Below are positions 24,015-37,445 of a DNA stretch of 64,000 nucleotides, piece after piece; within the stretch, counting starts at the first letter, position 1; each line of letters starts with the position of its first letter. Below the pieces are notes generated by a model that was not told where the DNA came from, did no database searches, and saw nothing but the letters and a program-made list of their open reading frames with translations. Where the stretch lies: contig NC_045144.1 in assembly GCF_008831285.2 (NCBI RefSeq), forward strand, positions 22,647,716 through 22,711,715, written 5' to 3'. Both the position numbers and the translations under genes were made by a program. The DNA comes from Nymphaea colorata (lineage: Eukaryota > Streptophyta > Magnoliopsida > Nymphaeales > Nymphaeaceae).

Positions 24015-26570
24015 AGCAGCAAAAAGTATTTAAAGAAAAATATTAGTAGGCCATCCAAAAAAATATCCATTCAAGAGCTTCTCGCCTAAATTTTCGCTCC
24101 ATTATAATCTCCTTCTTCTGTATCCCATATCCATGAGGTGCAAATATCATTGACATGAGAATATCAAGAATATCCACTATTCAGTAGTCTAGTAATAACC
24201 AACACTTGCAAGTGACATAAAGTGTAACTTATATCTGTACTTGAATAAATACATGTTATTTTTCTACCTTTTTTAGGCAGACCTCTACCACGCAAGACAC
24301 ATTAAAATCTTGGCCTTCAACCACAAACACTTAAAGTCTAAAGTTCAATCAACAGGTGGACAGAGCTCTTGCTAGTTATTGCTTCTCCACTTAAAGAAAG
24401 ATATACGCAAGAAGTGTGACATGCATAGAAAGCATGTCTGGGAATTTGCTGAGAAAACTTTTAAGTTTGAGACAGAATTGATACTTATGTATAGTCACCT
24501 CATTTGAAAGGGGAAGGAAAAACTACTTTTGTGAGCTTTGAGACCTTGATTCAACAAAAGTCCAATAGAGCTGCAGAGAGCAAAAATGCATACAGTGAGT
24601 ATCCAATTTGCTCTAGTATACCATTTACCAAAGAAACAGCTGGAATGAAATTTTTCTCTCCAAGAGTATCAACACATATGAAAATTTATTGGTTCAAACA
24701 AAATTCAATCATGTGTTTAAAACACAAACATTTCTAAAAAGAAAAAACCACAAGAGCCCAGTTGTTATTTAAGTGAATGGCTTATCATATGCAACTATAT
24801 TGCTTAAAACCGTTTGAGGTTAAGCACCAAAGATTATATTTGCACACAATCAGCAAGGTGACTACTGCTGTCTAAGTTGAAATCTGAAGTCTTTCATATT
24901 GCTCTGTCCCATAATCCTGACCGCATAATGTTTCTAAAGCACTAGCCATTCCTAGCTGCTTCAGAAAAGTAATTTATCCTTAAAACTAGTGCAATCACTT
25001 ACAAACAAATCTAGCTGAAGATGGAGAAGATGGTGTCCAAATTCTAGAGAAATCCTATACGGTACAAGGAACACCTCCTACAATGGCTGATTATCTCTGG
25101 TTTAAAATTAAGCCTCTTGGCTACTTTCTCAAAATTATCCTAGTAGTTTATAATTCCAACCATCGGAATCAATCTTGATTTATGTCTTTCAAGTGCTGCC
25201 ATTGCTTCCTCTCATTTTTGGGTATTGCTTCCTCTCTTTTTGTGGGGACCATAGTTGCGCATGTCTCTTAATTGACTACAAGTAGGAACATGAATGTATG
25301 ATATGTTATTTACCAAATACTTTTGAATTGAGTTAAATTAATGTAAAACATGAATCTTCATCTTAAGTTTCATATGAGTTGTCGATTTTGTTTACTTCGT
25401 ACACAACAACTATCTCAAGTGTCTAATGTAATAAACGTTATCTAAGTAGAGGGAGGGAGGGACAGAGTACAAGAATGCTGAAGCCCATGACTCCAGCTAC
25501 AGAGGAAGCATTGGCAGCACTTGAAAGAGGAAGGTTGCCTAGAGAGTAACTATCCATAAGCAGGTCCTACTGTAAGACCATATAAAAATGTGTCTGCATT
25601 GGGATTTGGGACAGCAAACCTAAACTAAGCACATTGTTGTTCTGAGATTACCTTTCATTGAATAAGCAATCCCTATTGACACATAAACAAGGATGATTGT
25701 CCTCACGTAGACTATTATATTGTTGCAACCTGAACAAATGCAGGTTCGGTTCATCATCCCAGACTTTACCATTGTAAAGTGGGAGACAATGTCCGATCTA
25801 ACAGCACAAACATATCAAAATTTACAGAATTTCTGAGATAATATCAGAATGTTGTTAAAATTTTCTTGCAATATATGAAAAGGTTGCAATATCCCTCATT
25901 ATTAGCTGGCCTAAATGCAGTAGTGTTGGATCTTTCAAAATATTGTAATGCTGTTACAAACTAAAGAAGAGAAATATAAAAAGAACAGCATGGTTGAACA
26001 GATCAGGGGCGACAGGTACGACGTTTAATGCATTATAAAATGCACAAAACATGGAAGCACATTCAAAGTCCAACGGTAGCAACAATTTCTGCAACAAGAC
26101 CACCACAGAACACAAAATGGTGCACCAATCTGTTCAATCAGAACACTCAGCATGAGTGCACATATACAATGCATCATGCCCCTGCATCTAAACCAAAGAA
26201 GATATGCAACAATAAGAAGCGAAAGTTGAATGCACTGAAAATAAGAGTTCTACTTTGAGATTTTTAGATTGCAAACTAGCCGATATGAGTCTTAGCCACA
26301 TAGCAAGAAAGCATTATTTTAACGGTTGGCAAGACAAATCAAGGTAAACAAAATGGTGAAATTAAAAACAGAGGAATCCATAGTGCTGCGTGTACTCGGA
26401 GTCTGGCAATGGCACCTTTTGGAAAGGAGAACATATCTCGTTGGGGATCCCACTGGACATATGGTCATAGGACAACACAAGATTATTGTCTAATGACTCT
26501 CAACTCGCACAACTCTCTTTCTCTTTTCAATGAAAAAAAAAAACCTTGAACATTTTGATTTGGAGTTTTC
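24015..26570. other. No gene recognised; contains a 27 bp inverted pair
   Basis: AT-rich sequence without credible long frames. One structure stands out: 25186-25212 and 25501-25527 are 27 bp inverted repeats with one mismatch, separated by 288 bp. Both arms, read in their own orientation, encode E-E-A-[ML]-A-A-L-E-R within somewhat longer open stretches. No gene could be assigned. Confidence 0.5.
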
Positions 26571-26574
26571 AACC

Positions 26575-27015
26575 TAACAGGTACCAACGGGCCAAGTTAG
26601 GTAACCCGGCCCCAGCCCATTATAATGTTGGGCTGGGGTGGGCTGGGCTGGGCTGGGCATAATGGGCAAAAACCCAACGGGGTGAATCTTGTACCCGGAC
26701 CCAGGTCCATACCGGACAGGGTACCGGGTACCCATCGGCGGCCCAGCTCAACATCTGAAACCCAAGTTCGGGCTCGACTAGTTAAAATTTAAAAATATAT
26801 CTTTTTAATATAAAATAAAATAAAAATAAAATGAATCATAATACAATGGTATAGTTATATATTAAAATTAATAAAAATAATACTAAAAATATATTACCAA
26901 GCTGAATCGAGCTTAGTCGGTTCCACTCGAGTCAGCCCAATGCCTTTTTTTTCCTTGTATAAGCTCCAGCCCAAGCCGTTCCAGTTGAGTACCAGGCCCG
27001 GTGCCAGGCATTTTC
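26575..27015. mobile_element. GC/AT/GC miniature element, GGCCC-rich
   Basis: GC-rich flanks (26580-26770 with repeated GGGCTGGGCTGGGC and GGTACCGGGTACCC; 26900-27010 with AGCCCAAGCCG and CCAGGCCCGGTGCCAGG) surround a very AT-rich centre of TAAAATAAAA type. The same architecture is seen at 37133-37445 and 61373-61630. Exact ends and a target duplication are not clear here, so the boundaries are approximate. Confidence 0.5.
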
Positions 27016-27253
27016 TAATCTTAACAAATATATTGTTGATTAATGAAGGACGAAGAGAGAGATAGAATTAGAGAGATTTAAATTGGTACATTTATTTTAC
27101 AACTAAAATGGGTTACAAGTCATCCCATTTCATAAAGGTAACTTCATACGGCACACATTCAATGCAAATCGTAGCACCAGCAGTACAATAATTCTGGTGA
27201 CAGCGTGGAGCCATTAATTCTGGTCTTATGTGACTATTTTCAATTTAACCACG

Positions 27254-27670
27254 TAGGGCTGTACAAGGAGCTGAGCCAACTAACCATCTATATACAAGTC
27301 AAGTTCGAGCTTACAAAGAAACTGGAAATGATAAATGAGTGCGTTCTAGTTTCAAAATCTCGACTCATTTATACTCGACTCACAAATTGGTACTCTATAT
27401 AATATTGTCAAAACCGGTGCACTGTATCACCGGTTTTAACTTTTAAGGTAAAAGCAAAATTTCTCAAGTTACACGAGTCAACACTTACAAGTTAAATGAG
27501 TTCATGCTTATGTGAGTTAAAGCTAAACGAGTTAAATGAATTAAAGGAGTCGAGTTCGAGCTCGAGTTTGCCACAATGAGCTTGATTCGAGTTCGTGCCG
27601 AGCTCGAGTCTTTTGAAGCGAGTCAGACTCGAGTTGGCCAAGCTCGAGCTCGACTCGGCACGTGTGCCTA
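27254..27670. mobile_element. GAGCTCGAG-rich miniature inverted-repeat element
   Basis: It begins AGGGCTGTACAAGGAGCTGA and ends with AGCTCGAGCTCGACTCGGCA, CGTGTGCCT, partly complementary ends. The interior has many ACTCGA/GAGTCGAG units and, at 27410-27437, a perfect 10 bp stem (AAAACCGGTG and CACCGGTTTT) around an 8-base loop. Plant non-autonomous hAT-like elements often look like this. No target duplication could be confirmed. Confidence 0.45.
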
Positions 27671-28199
27671 TTTGCGAGACCAAGTCTTTTAGCCATACCT
27701 TAATTTTTAACTATGCCAAGACATCTTCCTCTTGGTAAATATAGGCAAATTCTTACGAAATGGTTTCCTGTTACTTATGGTGTATAACTGGGTTTGTTAT
27801 AAACATTTAAATTGTTTTCACATTTTATAAAAATATAGAACTTATTTGTACAATTAATATAATAAGTTCGATCAGGCAAGCGATTCTGGGTTTTGGAAAT
27901 AGCATAATCACGATAATCGTAAGTTAGAAGTTTGAATAAAAAACTTCAGAACATATAACCTTGAGCATGTTGTTAGTGTTCCGCACACTTTAACATCTGA
28001 CAGTAGGGAGCATTTACGTATCGCAGGGGAAGACGGGGTAGAGACTTACCCCCTTCCCCATCCAGCCGGGCCAGCGGCAACGGCAAAGCATGTCAGAAAC
28101 TGGTACTCTATATTTTTTTGCAAGTTTTCACTTGACAATTGCAAATTTTTTGCTACCCCATAAAAAAGGATTCAGTTTATTGTGGTTCTGATATTTACT

Positions 28200-28720
28200 C
28201 AAGTTGCAAGACCAATTTGAACCTCAATCCATCCTTCATAGCCCCAGATCCACAATAGATTCAAATCTGACTCTCATGTCATTGTTTAGATCCAAACTAT
28301 CAAATTCGTAGTCAAATATAACTTTTGGATCCAATCAAGATCCATATATCACTTCTAGATCCATTTTGGATACAAACAATTAATTACAACCCAAATCTGA
28401 CCTTTAGATCCAATATGCAACCAAATCTCACTTCCGGATCCAAACTATCAATTTCATCACAACCAAATCTAACTTCTGGATCCAATCTGGACGTAAGTCT
28501 CACTTTTATATCCATATTGGATCCAAACTATCAATTTCATGTCCAAATCTAACTTCAAGATCCAATACTGATCCAAATCTCACTTCTGGATCTATTTCAG
28601 ATCCAACCTATTAATTTCAAATCCAAATCTAACTTTTGGATCCAATACAGATCCAAATATCTACATGCAGATCTAAAATCCAAAATCCAGAAGGAAAACC
28701 TGAAATCGAAATCCAAAATC
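28200..28720. repeat. GATCCAAATCT(A/C)ACTT tract
   Basis: Irregular tandem repetition of units such as AAATCTAACTTCTGGATCCA and AACTATCAATTTCA. Related in composition to the tracts at 2520-3215 and 12360-12925. It precedes block B by about 200 bp, whereas block A is preceded by a TATA/leader copy instead. Confidence 0.8.
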
Positions 28721-29364
28721 TGATTCCAAACCTTCCATGCATGATCTCAATGTGCCATTCACATTTTCGAAAATACCCTTCATTTTAACTTCAAAATAAC
28801 CCTTGATTTTCAAAATGCAAGGACTTTGCAGAACATCCTTCATTTTCAAAATGCAAGGAATTTGCAAAATACTCTTTATTTTCAGTTCAAAATGATTAAC
28901 AAACCCTTGATTTACCCAAAATATCCTTGGTTTCCCCCTGTTTTTTCCAAGAGCGCCCTTTGTTTTTTGCAAGAAAAATAAATAAATAAATAAATAATTT
29001 TAAAAATAAACTTAGAGTGGCCACTTTTTTAACCACTGGGCCGTGCACTGGCTAGCAAGGTCGTGCTTGGCCATGTCAGGCTAGGCTAATCGAGAATATT
29101 TTCATACACCATGCCTAATTTAGATTTAAGGATGATTAATCTTCTAACAGCAGTACTAACCTTGGTTTAAAGAATAGACAATCATCTCTTAAAACATAAA
29201 GTAAACATACATGCATTTAAGTTCCTTGTTGATTAGGCACTGAGGGGTTTAGATTAGGGTTTGATGGAGAAAGGAAAGGTTGCAATTTCAGTGGAATCAC
29301 GCAACGCACGCTGCTGGTGTGCACATTTCATGTAGTTTCATTTCGACTTATATTATGAATTTAA

Positions 29365-30830
29365 AAGTTAGATTTGGGCATGGTGTTAAACTTTTCTTTC
29401 CTCAAATACATGCAGATATCAGAAAATCAAATACAATAAAAGGTACATTAGATCTGAATCCAATCCATTGACATTTACACCGTAAACTTGTATTCATGCC
29501 ATAGGTCCTTGGGATTAATTGGTGTTATTTTAATTAATTGTAAATTGACCAAAAATATGCAAAAATTTTGAGGAACGTAAAACTATACTTAAAAATTAAA
29601 AATTATAATATTTTTATAAAATTAAAAATCGATGATCAGCAGCTAAAATAAACATGTTTGGCTCTGGATTCAATCCAAACTCTAGTTCAAAAAGTTTTAC
29701 CATGTCCAAGCAGGAGTGGAGCCAAATAGGTTCTAGTTAAAAGGCACTAAGTATAAAATTCTAAATTTTGGACGGGCATCAATAAAAATTCCTCGAAAAT
29801 GTCAATATAAAAATTTCGAGTCTGTGAGGACAATTGCCCACATGTAGCCACACCTGCCTCGAAAATTTAGATGACAAATTTCGGATTAATCTTCTAACCG
29901 CAGTACTAACCTTGGGATGTCCTCATCGGACCCACATGTAGCCACACCTGCCTCCAAAATTTAGATGATAAATTTCGGATTAATCTTCTAACCGCAGTAC
30001 TAACCTTGGGATGTCCACATCGGACCTGAGCCAGTAACTCAAGCTTTTCTCATCCAAAAAATTCTGGCTCCACCATTGCCTCAAACTGTGGTTAAGCTAG
30101 AAATTTTTGTCTATGAAGCACTGTTATAAAACTTCTTATTTTTAAAGGGGCACAACATCTATAAATAAGTAAATAATTGTAAGAAATCTATGTAAAAAAT
30201 GTAAAAATAAATAAAAAATTTGTTGCTAGCGTGGGCAATATGTAACTGCGCTACTTCCCTCAAAGGAAGATCAGATTGGTTAGGTCACTCCTCTTCCACT
30301 TATTATATTAAAGAAAAGGCTTAACGTCACTATGCTTTAGGAGGCCCTTTATTAGTGTTCACATGCTAATGTGAAGGCTGCTTAGTGGGAAAAGAGATGC
30401 TTCTACCACCGGCAAGGGAAATTAATTTCTCATTAGAATAAAGTGTAACTTGCTTTTCATAAGATTTTATACATATATAAAAGTAGGCCTTATTTCTCCC
30501 CATTCTTTACTTGCTGACGTGCTTGTTTCACCTAATGCAATAAAAAGAGAGATCCCCTAATCATTTTCTACTTTCATTCCTTTAGAGGGCGTTTGGTTAC
30601 CCTAATTAAACCTTTATCTGATGTCCCTTTCGATAAGGGGCCGCTTACAATTTATGATTCTAACAAACAGTGGAGTTTATAACTCAGTGTGCTTCAAATC
30701 TGTGGATCTCCAGTCATCAAAGGAGTAATAAGGCCAATTGAGAACAATGAATTCAAAGATGAACAATAGGACTTCGAGATGGGCCATTCTAAGATGACAA
30801 ATATGTGATATAATGTAAGCAACTTTCATA
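29365..30830. other. Block-B-specific segment
   Basis: Sequence present in B but absent from A between the shared TTTCATGTAGTTTCATTT (29327) and CCTCAATCATGG (30845). It includes a 94 bp tandem duplication and a GGGCGTTTGGTTACC sequence near 30598. No coding frame. It could be an insertion in B or a deletion in A. Confidence 0.6.
29837..30024. repeat. 94 bp tandem duplication
   Basis: Two adjacent copies, 29837-29930 and 29931-30024, starting CCCACATGTAGCCACACCTG and ending ATGTCC(T/A)CATCGGA, with a handful of mismatches. Each holds TTAATCTTCTAACCGCAGTA, which also occurs near 29135 in block B and, diverged, near 7337 in block A. Confidence 0.95.
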
Positions 30831-32199
30831 TAAACCCCTCAATCATGGGACCAATATTGATTTAGACAACAAACAATATTTTTTTTCAAGCATCAACTAA
30901 GCTCAATTACATTAGTTTCTTTGTCAATTAGGTACCAAAGGGTTAGTTATGCCTCTCCATCATTAATCCGTCTGTTTAATTTAACAATGTTGATGGTTCT
31001 TATGCCTCACATTTAGTTTAATTTCAGCAAGGATTCGGTTAATGTACATGCACACACCATCCTCAATGAAGTTTAGAAGGTATTGAAGCCCATAATCCAT
31101 GATAATTATCTTGGATTAGGGAAGAACTAATCTCTCAAAGCTAGTTGAGGACCACCTAGATTGGGCATGCAATGAGTTTTGAATTAAGTCTATATAACCC
31201 ATCAATGCACAAACTTCACCTCTGTAAGAATTTGAATATTTATTTAGTATTACAAGCTAAGTACTACCTTTGTTGTAAGAACAATGTAATTTTGCTTAAA
31301 CTCTAATTAGGCACATTAATTTTAAATTGCGTCTGTGTTTTAAAAAGAAATTCCCAAAAACACAGTTATTTCAAAAGAAGTTTTTTCAGAAAACAACTTC
31401 AAGGATATGATACTAAGACTTAGGAAAACCAAATGCCTAATCAAATCAAAATCTTCAACCTAGACCAAAACTCTTAGTCAACCAAAGTCCTTGAACTAGG
31501 AGAAACGGAAGATCAAATTACTAATCACAAGACTTTAAAATTAGACAAATTTTAGGTCAATAAAATACAAACCAACAAACAGCTAACTCAAAATCTTTAT
31601 GAAAATACCCACAATCCTAGATAGCTTAACAAAATTACCACATCAGAACATAATATTAAAAACATCAAAATCGTAGGACCTAAGACGTTAACTAGAACCA
31701 GCATTACTATCCAATATATCAAACCCAAAACCTAACATCTAAAGCTACATCAAATATTAATGGAAGCTGATTAAAAATCAACAATTTTTATAAGTCCCAA
31801 GCCTAAATCTTTAGTCATCCAAACTTCATAACACAAAGTTATAACTTAGCTTCCAATCTAAAATCGATTCGACTCAAAATCAAGCATCAACAAAACAAAA
31901 CCCTTATGGCTTAGCCCAAACCTATGATCTAGACCTAGTTCTTCGCCTTTAATCCTTAGGAACACAATTCTAGTCATTAATCTTTAAGTGAGCATGCATC
32001 ATACCGTAGGTTAAATTGTTGCATGATTTATGATGATAGTAGGGTTGATCAATGATATCTCAATCACAACTCCTAAAGTTCTGATTTGCATTAAGACTTT
32101 GCTTTAAAAAACTAAGAAACACATTGCTTTATTCTTCTATTATATTTAGGGTCAAGATAGCAATCAGAAATGGAGGGTAAAAGTCTAGTTTTCAGCTTG

Positions 32200-32260
32200 A
32201 TTACCTCCGACAAAGGCATCAGGTACAGTTAAATCCTGTACCGATGGGTTTAGTTCCCTC
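32200..32260 (+). repeat. Conserved GGTAAAGGCACC motif, copy 4 (in block B)
   Basis: Counterpart of the 8963 copy: GATTACCTCCGACAAAGGCA, then TCAGGTACAGTTAAATCCTG, then TACCGATGGG. Confidence 0.7.
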
Positions 32261-35200
32261 TCCTTTAGATGAAGAGTAAAAAGCTAGATGATCAACACGT
32301 GGAGCAATTCAAATTCATGTGGAAAATATAAATGAAAATATGGCATTTTTGTGCTCTTTCACTGGCCAGTAGATGCATGTTGTTAGGGAAGGGGAAGGTA
32401 TAACATGCCAATGTATATGGTATGCGCCTAGAAAATATTGTTCTAGAGATAAAAAACAAGAGTAAGAGTTAGGGATCTGAATGGTTGGCTATAGTTGGAT
32501 ATCTAATATGCCAGGCCCATCCATTCGAGCCTAGCTTGAATTTCAATATAAGCAGTTGTATAAGTTAAACACTGTCAAAATTTGGAGCTGAGTTGGACAC
32601 TCGACATTGTACTGGTGAAGAAGCTTTGTTTAACATGCCTATATATTAATTGAAATGTGTGATCTTTACTTAGTAACCATAGGATCCATGAATGATTACT
32701 ATATAGTTATTTATACATTAGTATCAATTAGTGACTAATTCTTGAGAGCTTCAAATAAAAAACAATTGCTTTTCATGCAAGCAGAAATGCATACAATATC
32801 TATTATTCATGTTTAAAACAATTTTTATGACCTTGTTAATAGCTAGTTTGCGTATAAGGATCTCAAGCTTTTACCTTTTTCCAACGAAACAAATAAATTA
32901 ATATTCCAACAAGGTGAAAGTTTAACTCTTTTTTGTCTAGTTTTGACAAGGAGGGTGCAAAGGGGCAGCCAACCTCCTGCAAGTTTGATACCTGAACCAT
33001 ATTTCTCGGGGCCAAACCTAAAATTGATTGATTAAATGTCACTACCAAAAATCTACTGATGACATTCTTAATTTATAAGTTTCTGATTTGATAAGAGCAA
33101 AAATAATTAAGAATGTAATTTGTTTACATATGTAATTTCCTATGATTTTAGTTATTGAACATACATATTCATATACATTGTTTTGATAACATATAATTGG
33201 TTATTTGACTTATTTGCCACCTTAATTTGTGTAGAAAACCAGAAAATTCTTAAAAGTATATGATATTAGATTGATCTATCTTCCACATTGCTTCTTTACG
33301 AAGTATTGCATCATTTTGGAATGAGGGGGTCATTGCAGCCAATGGATTGAATACCCATGATCCTAGTTGGGCACACTTTATTGACTTTCTTTATTTTTTT
33401 TTTCCCTATTATCACATAACCATAGCATCTGCAAAGTTCTCGTTTATTTACTAGGGTGTTAGATAGTACATGTAAATTGTCATTAGGAGCTTGGTCTACC
33501 TTGTTTTGTTTTGTTTAGTATTTTGAAACTGGTTTTATACTCTTATTTACTAAGCTAGGTTATCCTAAGTGTCTGCTATGGTTGTCAGTTGTTAAAATTC
33601 GCCTGCCTTATATGGATGGTTTTACACACTACTTCGCATGAGTGCATATGGTTGTGCATAAAGGCCCTATGGGCCTGGCTGAGTCATGTTCTAGCACGTT
33701 ACCCTGCTCGTTAATAATTGGGTCGGTTTGGCCCAATGCTTATCAAACAGTTAGTCCAAAATGTTGCATGGAAAATGTCTTGATAAGGGCTTCTTAAATT
33801 GTTGCAGTTTAGAATTGCATGTAGGAAGGGTTGAGGGAAGTCCCTTTTTATAATACATTCTATCACCCTTCTCCTCAAAAAGGAGTAGGGGACTTTAATT
33901 CTTCTATGTTTTTCATTGAAAATATCTTAAGAAAGCCCTATTCTTACCCTTTATGCAGCCATCTCAAAACCGTAGTAACTAATTTCAAATTTTGCCCATC
34001 AATATCCTTACTGTACAAGGTCATACTTTCTGCTGTTAAGGAGTTGTCCGACTTTAGCAAGCAAGATTCACAGCCTAGCCAAGGGTGGGGGCCTCTTCAT
34101 TGAGCATGCCTAGTCCCATCACATCCCCTTAGGTACACTCTCCTAAGGCTTGTGGTGCACTTTGAGTAATTTTCAATCTGGCCCTTGGCCAAGGTCTTGA
34201 GCTACAACATTGCTACTTGTGCGCATTAAAGTGATCTTCTTCTCTAGGCAAGTTTTTGAGGGCCTTTTCTTTAGGTGCACCTATTCCATATTTGTCTCCC
34301 TAGTACCCCTTTATTATAATCCTGCATGCATTCGGTCAAAATTTCCCTTTCTTGGCAAATTTCCTAACCTACAGGATCACTATGAGGCCTTCCACCTTAC
34401 TAAACATAATCTTCCTCCAAATGGACAACAGTCATCACCAGGCAATTTGTCTGGGCTTCTTCACGAACGATGCTTATTCCTACATTCCACTTTCATATTC
34501 TTCTCTTCAAAACTAGAGTGTGCTTGGCCTAATTCCTAGTTTTTCCCTTATCTTCCAATCAAAACCACAAGTTCTTCAGTACTGTCAAACTTTTATTTGT
34601 ACCATTTTAATCAAGTCTATAGGTATTTTCTGCTCAGAATGAGACCATAATCAACAATGTCGCATTTCCGAGCCATTTCCAGAGGTGCACCAATCTTTTC
34701 ATGATCTCCCCATTAATGTTCTACTTCTGAAATCTAGTAGTTACCTATGCAAATTTCTAGTTCCTTTGTAGATCTCCAAAGCAGTGAAATTGTCATTAAA
34801 CCATAGGAAATATTGGCTTTATAAAATCCCATAGTATAAAACTTAGAAAATATAAAGATTTCACAAAAATATTTTTCCTAAACGAATAAATCACTTGCAT
34901 CTATGTCATTGCTTCTAGAACCCAGTGCATTACCCCAGATATGGCACAACATCAGACTGGCCACATGTCCTCGAAACGATTTGTCATTCCACCTTTCTAG
35001 GAGTCACTCTTACAAAATTTCACTCAAGCGAATAAAAGAAAAACTCCAAAATTCTCATTGGCCTATCCCTAAACCTCTTGTTCTGATTGCTTAGGCCAAC
35101 TCTACACCTCTTCACATCATTGGTCAGAGAACACCTCTCTCCACTATAAAATTACGTCCTAGCTTATCATATTATCATCCATCTGATTCTACGTAAACAT

Positions 35201-35279
35201 TCTACATTGCTTACATGTAAAATTTTTATCATAAAATTTTACACGCAAATCTGTAATAAATGAGATATTCCAAGAGATG

Positions 35280-35345
35280 GGGTCCAACGTGTTGGTATGA
35301 GGTTTAGCCGTTCCTGGCACTTTTATCAGAGGTAATCAAATCAAG
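35280..35345 (-). repeat. Conserved GGTAAAGGCACC motif, copy 5 (in block B, inverted)
   Basis: Counterpart of the 12120 copy. On the minus strand: TGATTACCTCTGATAAAAGT, then GCCAGGAACGGCTAAACCTC, then ATACCAACACG. Confidence 0.7.
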
Positions 35346-37132
35346 GACTAGATAAAATGTTTTATTTTTCAACTTTAAATGTTGTCGAAAACCTAAAAAA
35401 GCAAACATACAATGAATTTGAAATCATGCATGTTTTAAAAATCTAAGTAGATCTCAAAAATAGGCCGATGAATAATAAGAAACTAATATGAAGTCTATTC
35501 ATGTCCGGATCATCATACATCCTAGAACTAAAATGATGAATGCGAAACTAGGTCAAGTAGACCCCAAGTCTAGTCATTGCTAGAACTGGGGTATAGAACA
35601 TGGACCTAGCAGGGAGATCTAAATCTAATCCAAGAATTGAGATCAGGATCTGAAGGATTCTTGTTCTAAATTTGAATAAAGATGTCATAAAGATCATATC
35701 ATGCTGTGGAAATTCAGAATCCAAAAACCAAGATTTGAAATCATGGTCCATAATCTAAGATTTGAGATACAAAATCCATAAATGTTTGAGATCTAAAATC
35801 TAGTATCTAAAATCTGAAATCCAAGATCTAAGACCTAGGATCCTGGCTCTATAATCCAAAATCCATAATAAAAGGTTCAAGATCCAAAAATCCCAGATCC
35901 CATGTGTAAAGTCTAAGATCTGAAATCCAATACTTGATATCTAACACAGAAAATCCCTAATCTGAGATCCATGATCGGATATCTGAAATCCAACAACACG
36001 TTTCTTGAGATCTAAATCCAAACTTACTGCTTAAGATCGAATCAAGATTGATTAAAATTCAAGATCTAAAAAACAAAGATTTAATACATATATATAATGC
36101 TTCATTTTTAAATTGATAAAGAGACCTTGGTCAGCACTAATGTCAATATCAGATTTAAAATGATAGTGGACATCAAATGGTTAAAGCGAGAGATATACCA
36201 AAAGAGAAAAATGGACTGACTTGAAATGTCTAAAATGGTGAAGTTGACGATAGACTCGTACCAACATCAAGACATTGCTAGCTAATAATCTTGCACTAAG
36301 TCTTCTACCTTGACCAATTACGACAGCACTGTTAGATTAATCCTCCTGCACTATGTGTTCTTACTTTCCATCAAGTGTTATTGACTATATGGAACCCCGT
36401 TTGTAGGATTCAAATAAAAAAATGGACAACCTAAGAAGAAAAAATTTGAGATGTGAAATTTGAGTAGGATATTCAACAAGAATTCTAGTACAGTCATCAG
36501 TTTATATGGTTCTAGGAATAATCATTAGTCTGTGTCGGTCCAGGCATGCATAGATGCCAGTCACAGCTTAACTTTTTCTAGGAATAGTACTTATTTCCTA
36601 TTTTGTTTTTTTTTTTTCTTTTTCTAGAGAAGAGAGAGAAAAAGTGGCAAAAAATTCTCCATCGGATGGTACATCAGTTTTGCCTCATCTTGAATTCTTC
36701 ACAACGATTGTTTTGAGTTGCTGCAACCAGGCAATCTAATGTTGAATCTCTAAAACAGGAGGAACCTTGGTGGTTGTTTAATGTCTTTGATGAGTAAGAA
36801 AGCAAGACCTCGGTTACAAGAGTTCTTTAAAAAATAAGCACGGAAAGCATGACTCTAATGTTTCATTTCACTCCTTGTCACATTGTGATGTGAGACACAT
36901 GGTTTGTGTTCGTTACAAGAGGCTAGCCATACTTGTGGTGAGACTTTAACAGCCAGTGTAGCACCAGGTAAACCAGCTATTGCATAATAAATTACATCAA
37001 AGAATTTTGTTTGCCATTGTTTCCCTTGTGTTTGTGCCTCGTCCTGCGTTATGACTTTTTTTTTTTCTTTTAAAGTAGATTTTAGGAGAACGAGACAAGC
37101 CCATCAGTACTGTGATCAACAATGCCCGCCAC

Positions 37133-37445
37133 TAGACCTGGGCAATAGGCCGGGTACCCATCGGGTACCCAGTACCCGTCCCGGCGGGCCGGGCCCGGGC
37201 CTAATGTGTAGCTTGGGTCGGCCCGGCTAGGCCCGATCCGACCCGTTTAGAATTAAAAATAAATAATTTTTTTAAAATTTAATAATATGTATTTTATTAT
37301 TAAAATATATTTTATATTACTAAAAAATTATTTTATAATTAAAAAAATATTTTTTATTACCAAACGGGCCGAACCAGGACCCAGGCTATCGGGCCGGGTT
37401 TCGGGCCCGACGGGCCGACCTGGGCCGGCCCGTTGCCCAGGTCTA
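37133..37445. mobile_element. 313 bp hAT-type miniature element in block B
   Basis: Perfect 13 bp ends TAGACCTGGGCAA and TTGCCCAGGTCTA enclose GC-rich arms (GGCCGGGTACCCATCGGGTA; GGGCCGACCTGGGCCGGCCC) and an AT-rich centre. Flanks are 8 bp near-direct repeats CCCGCCAC (37125-37132) and CCCTCCAC (37446-37453). Block A keeps the empty site at about 14055 (CCTGCCAG, then CATTGATAGG), showing that this is a real insertion after the A/B duplication. The 8 bp duplication points to the hAT superfamily. Confidence 0.92.

Noticed and set aside
27410-27437. Hairpin as a transcription terminator
   Set aside because: Intrinsic hairpin terminators do not apply to plant nuclear genes, and the palindrome lies inside a miniature element.
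30590-30665. GGGCGTTTGGTTACC, like a PIF/Harbinger (Tourist) MITE terminus
   Set aside because: Only one end resembles the family; no complementary end or TTA/TAA duplication could be found.
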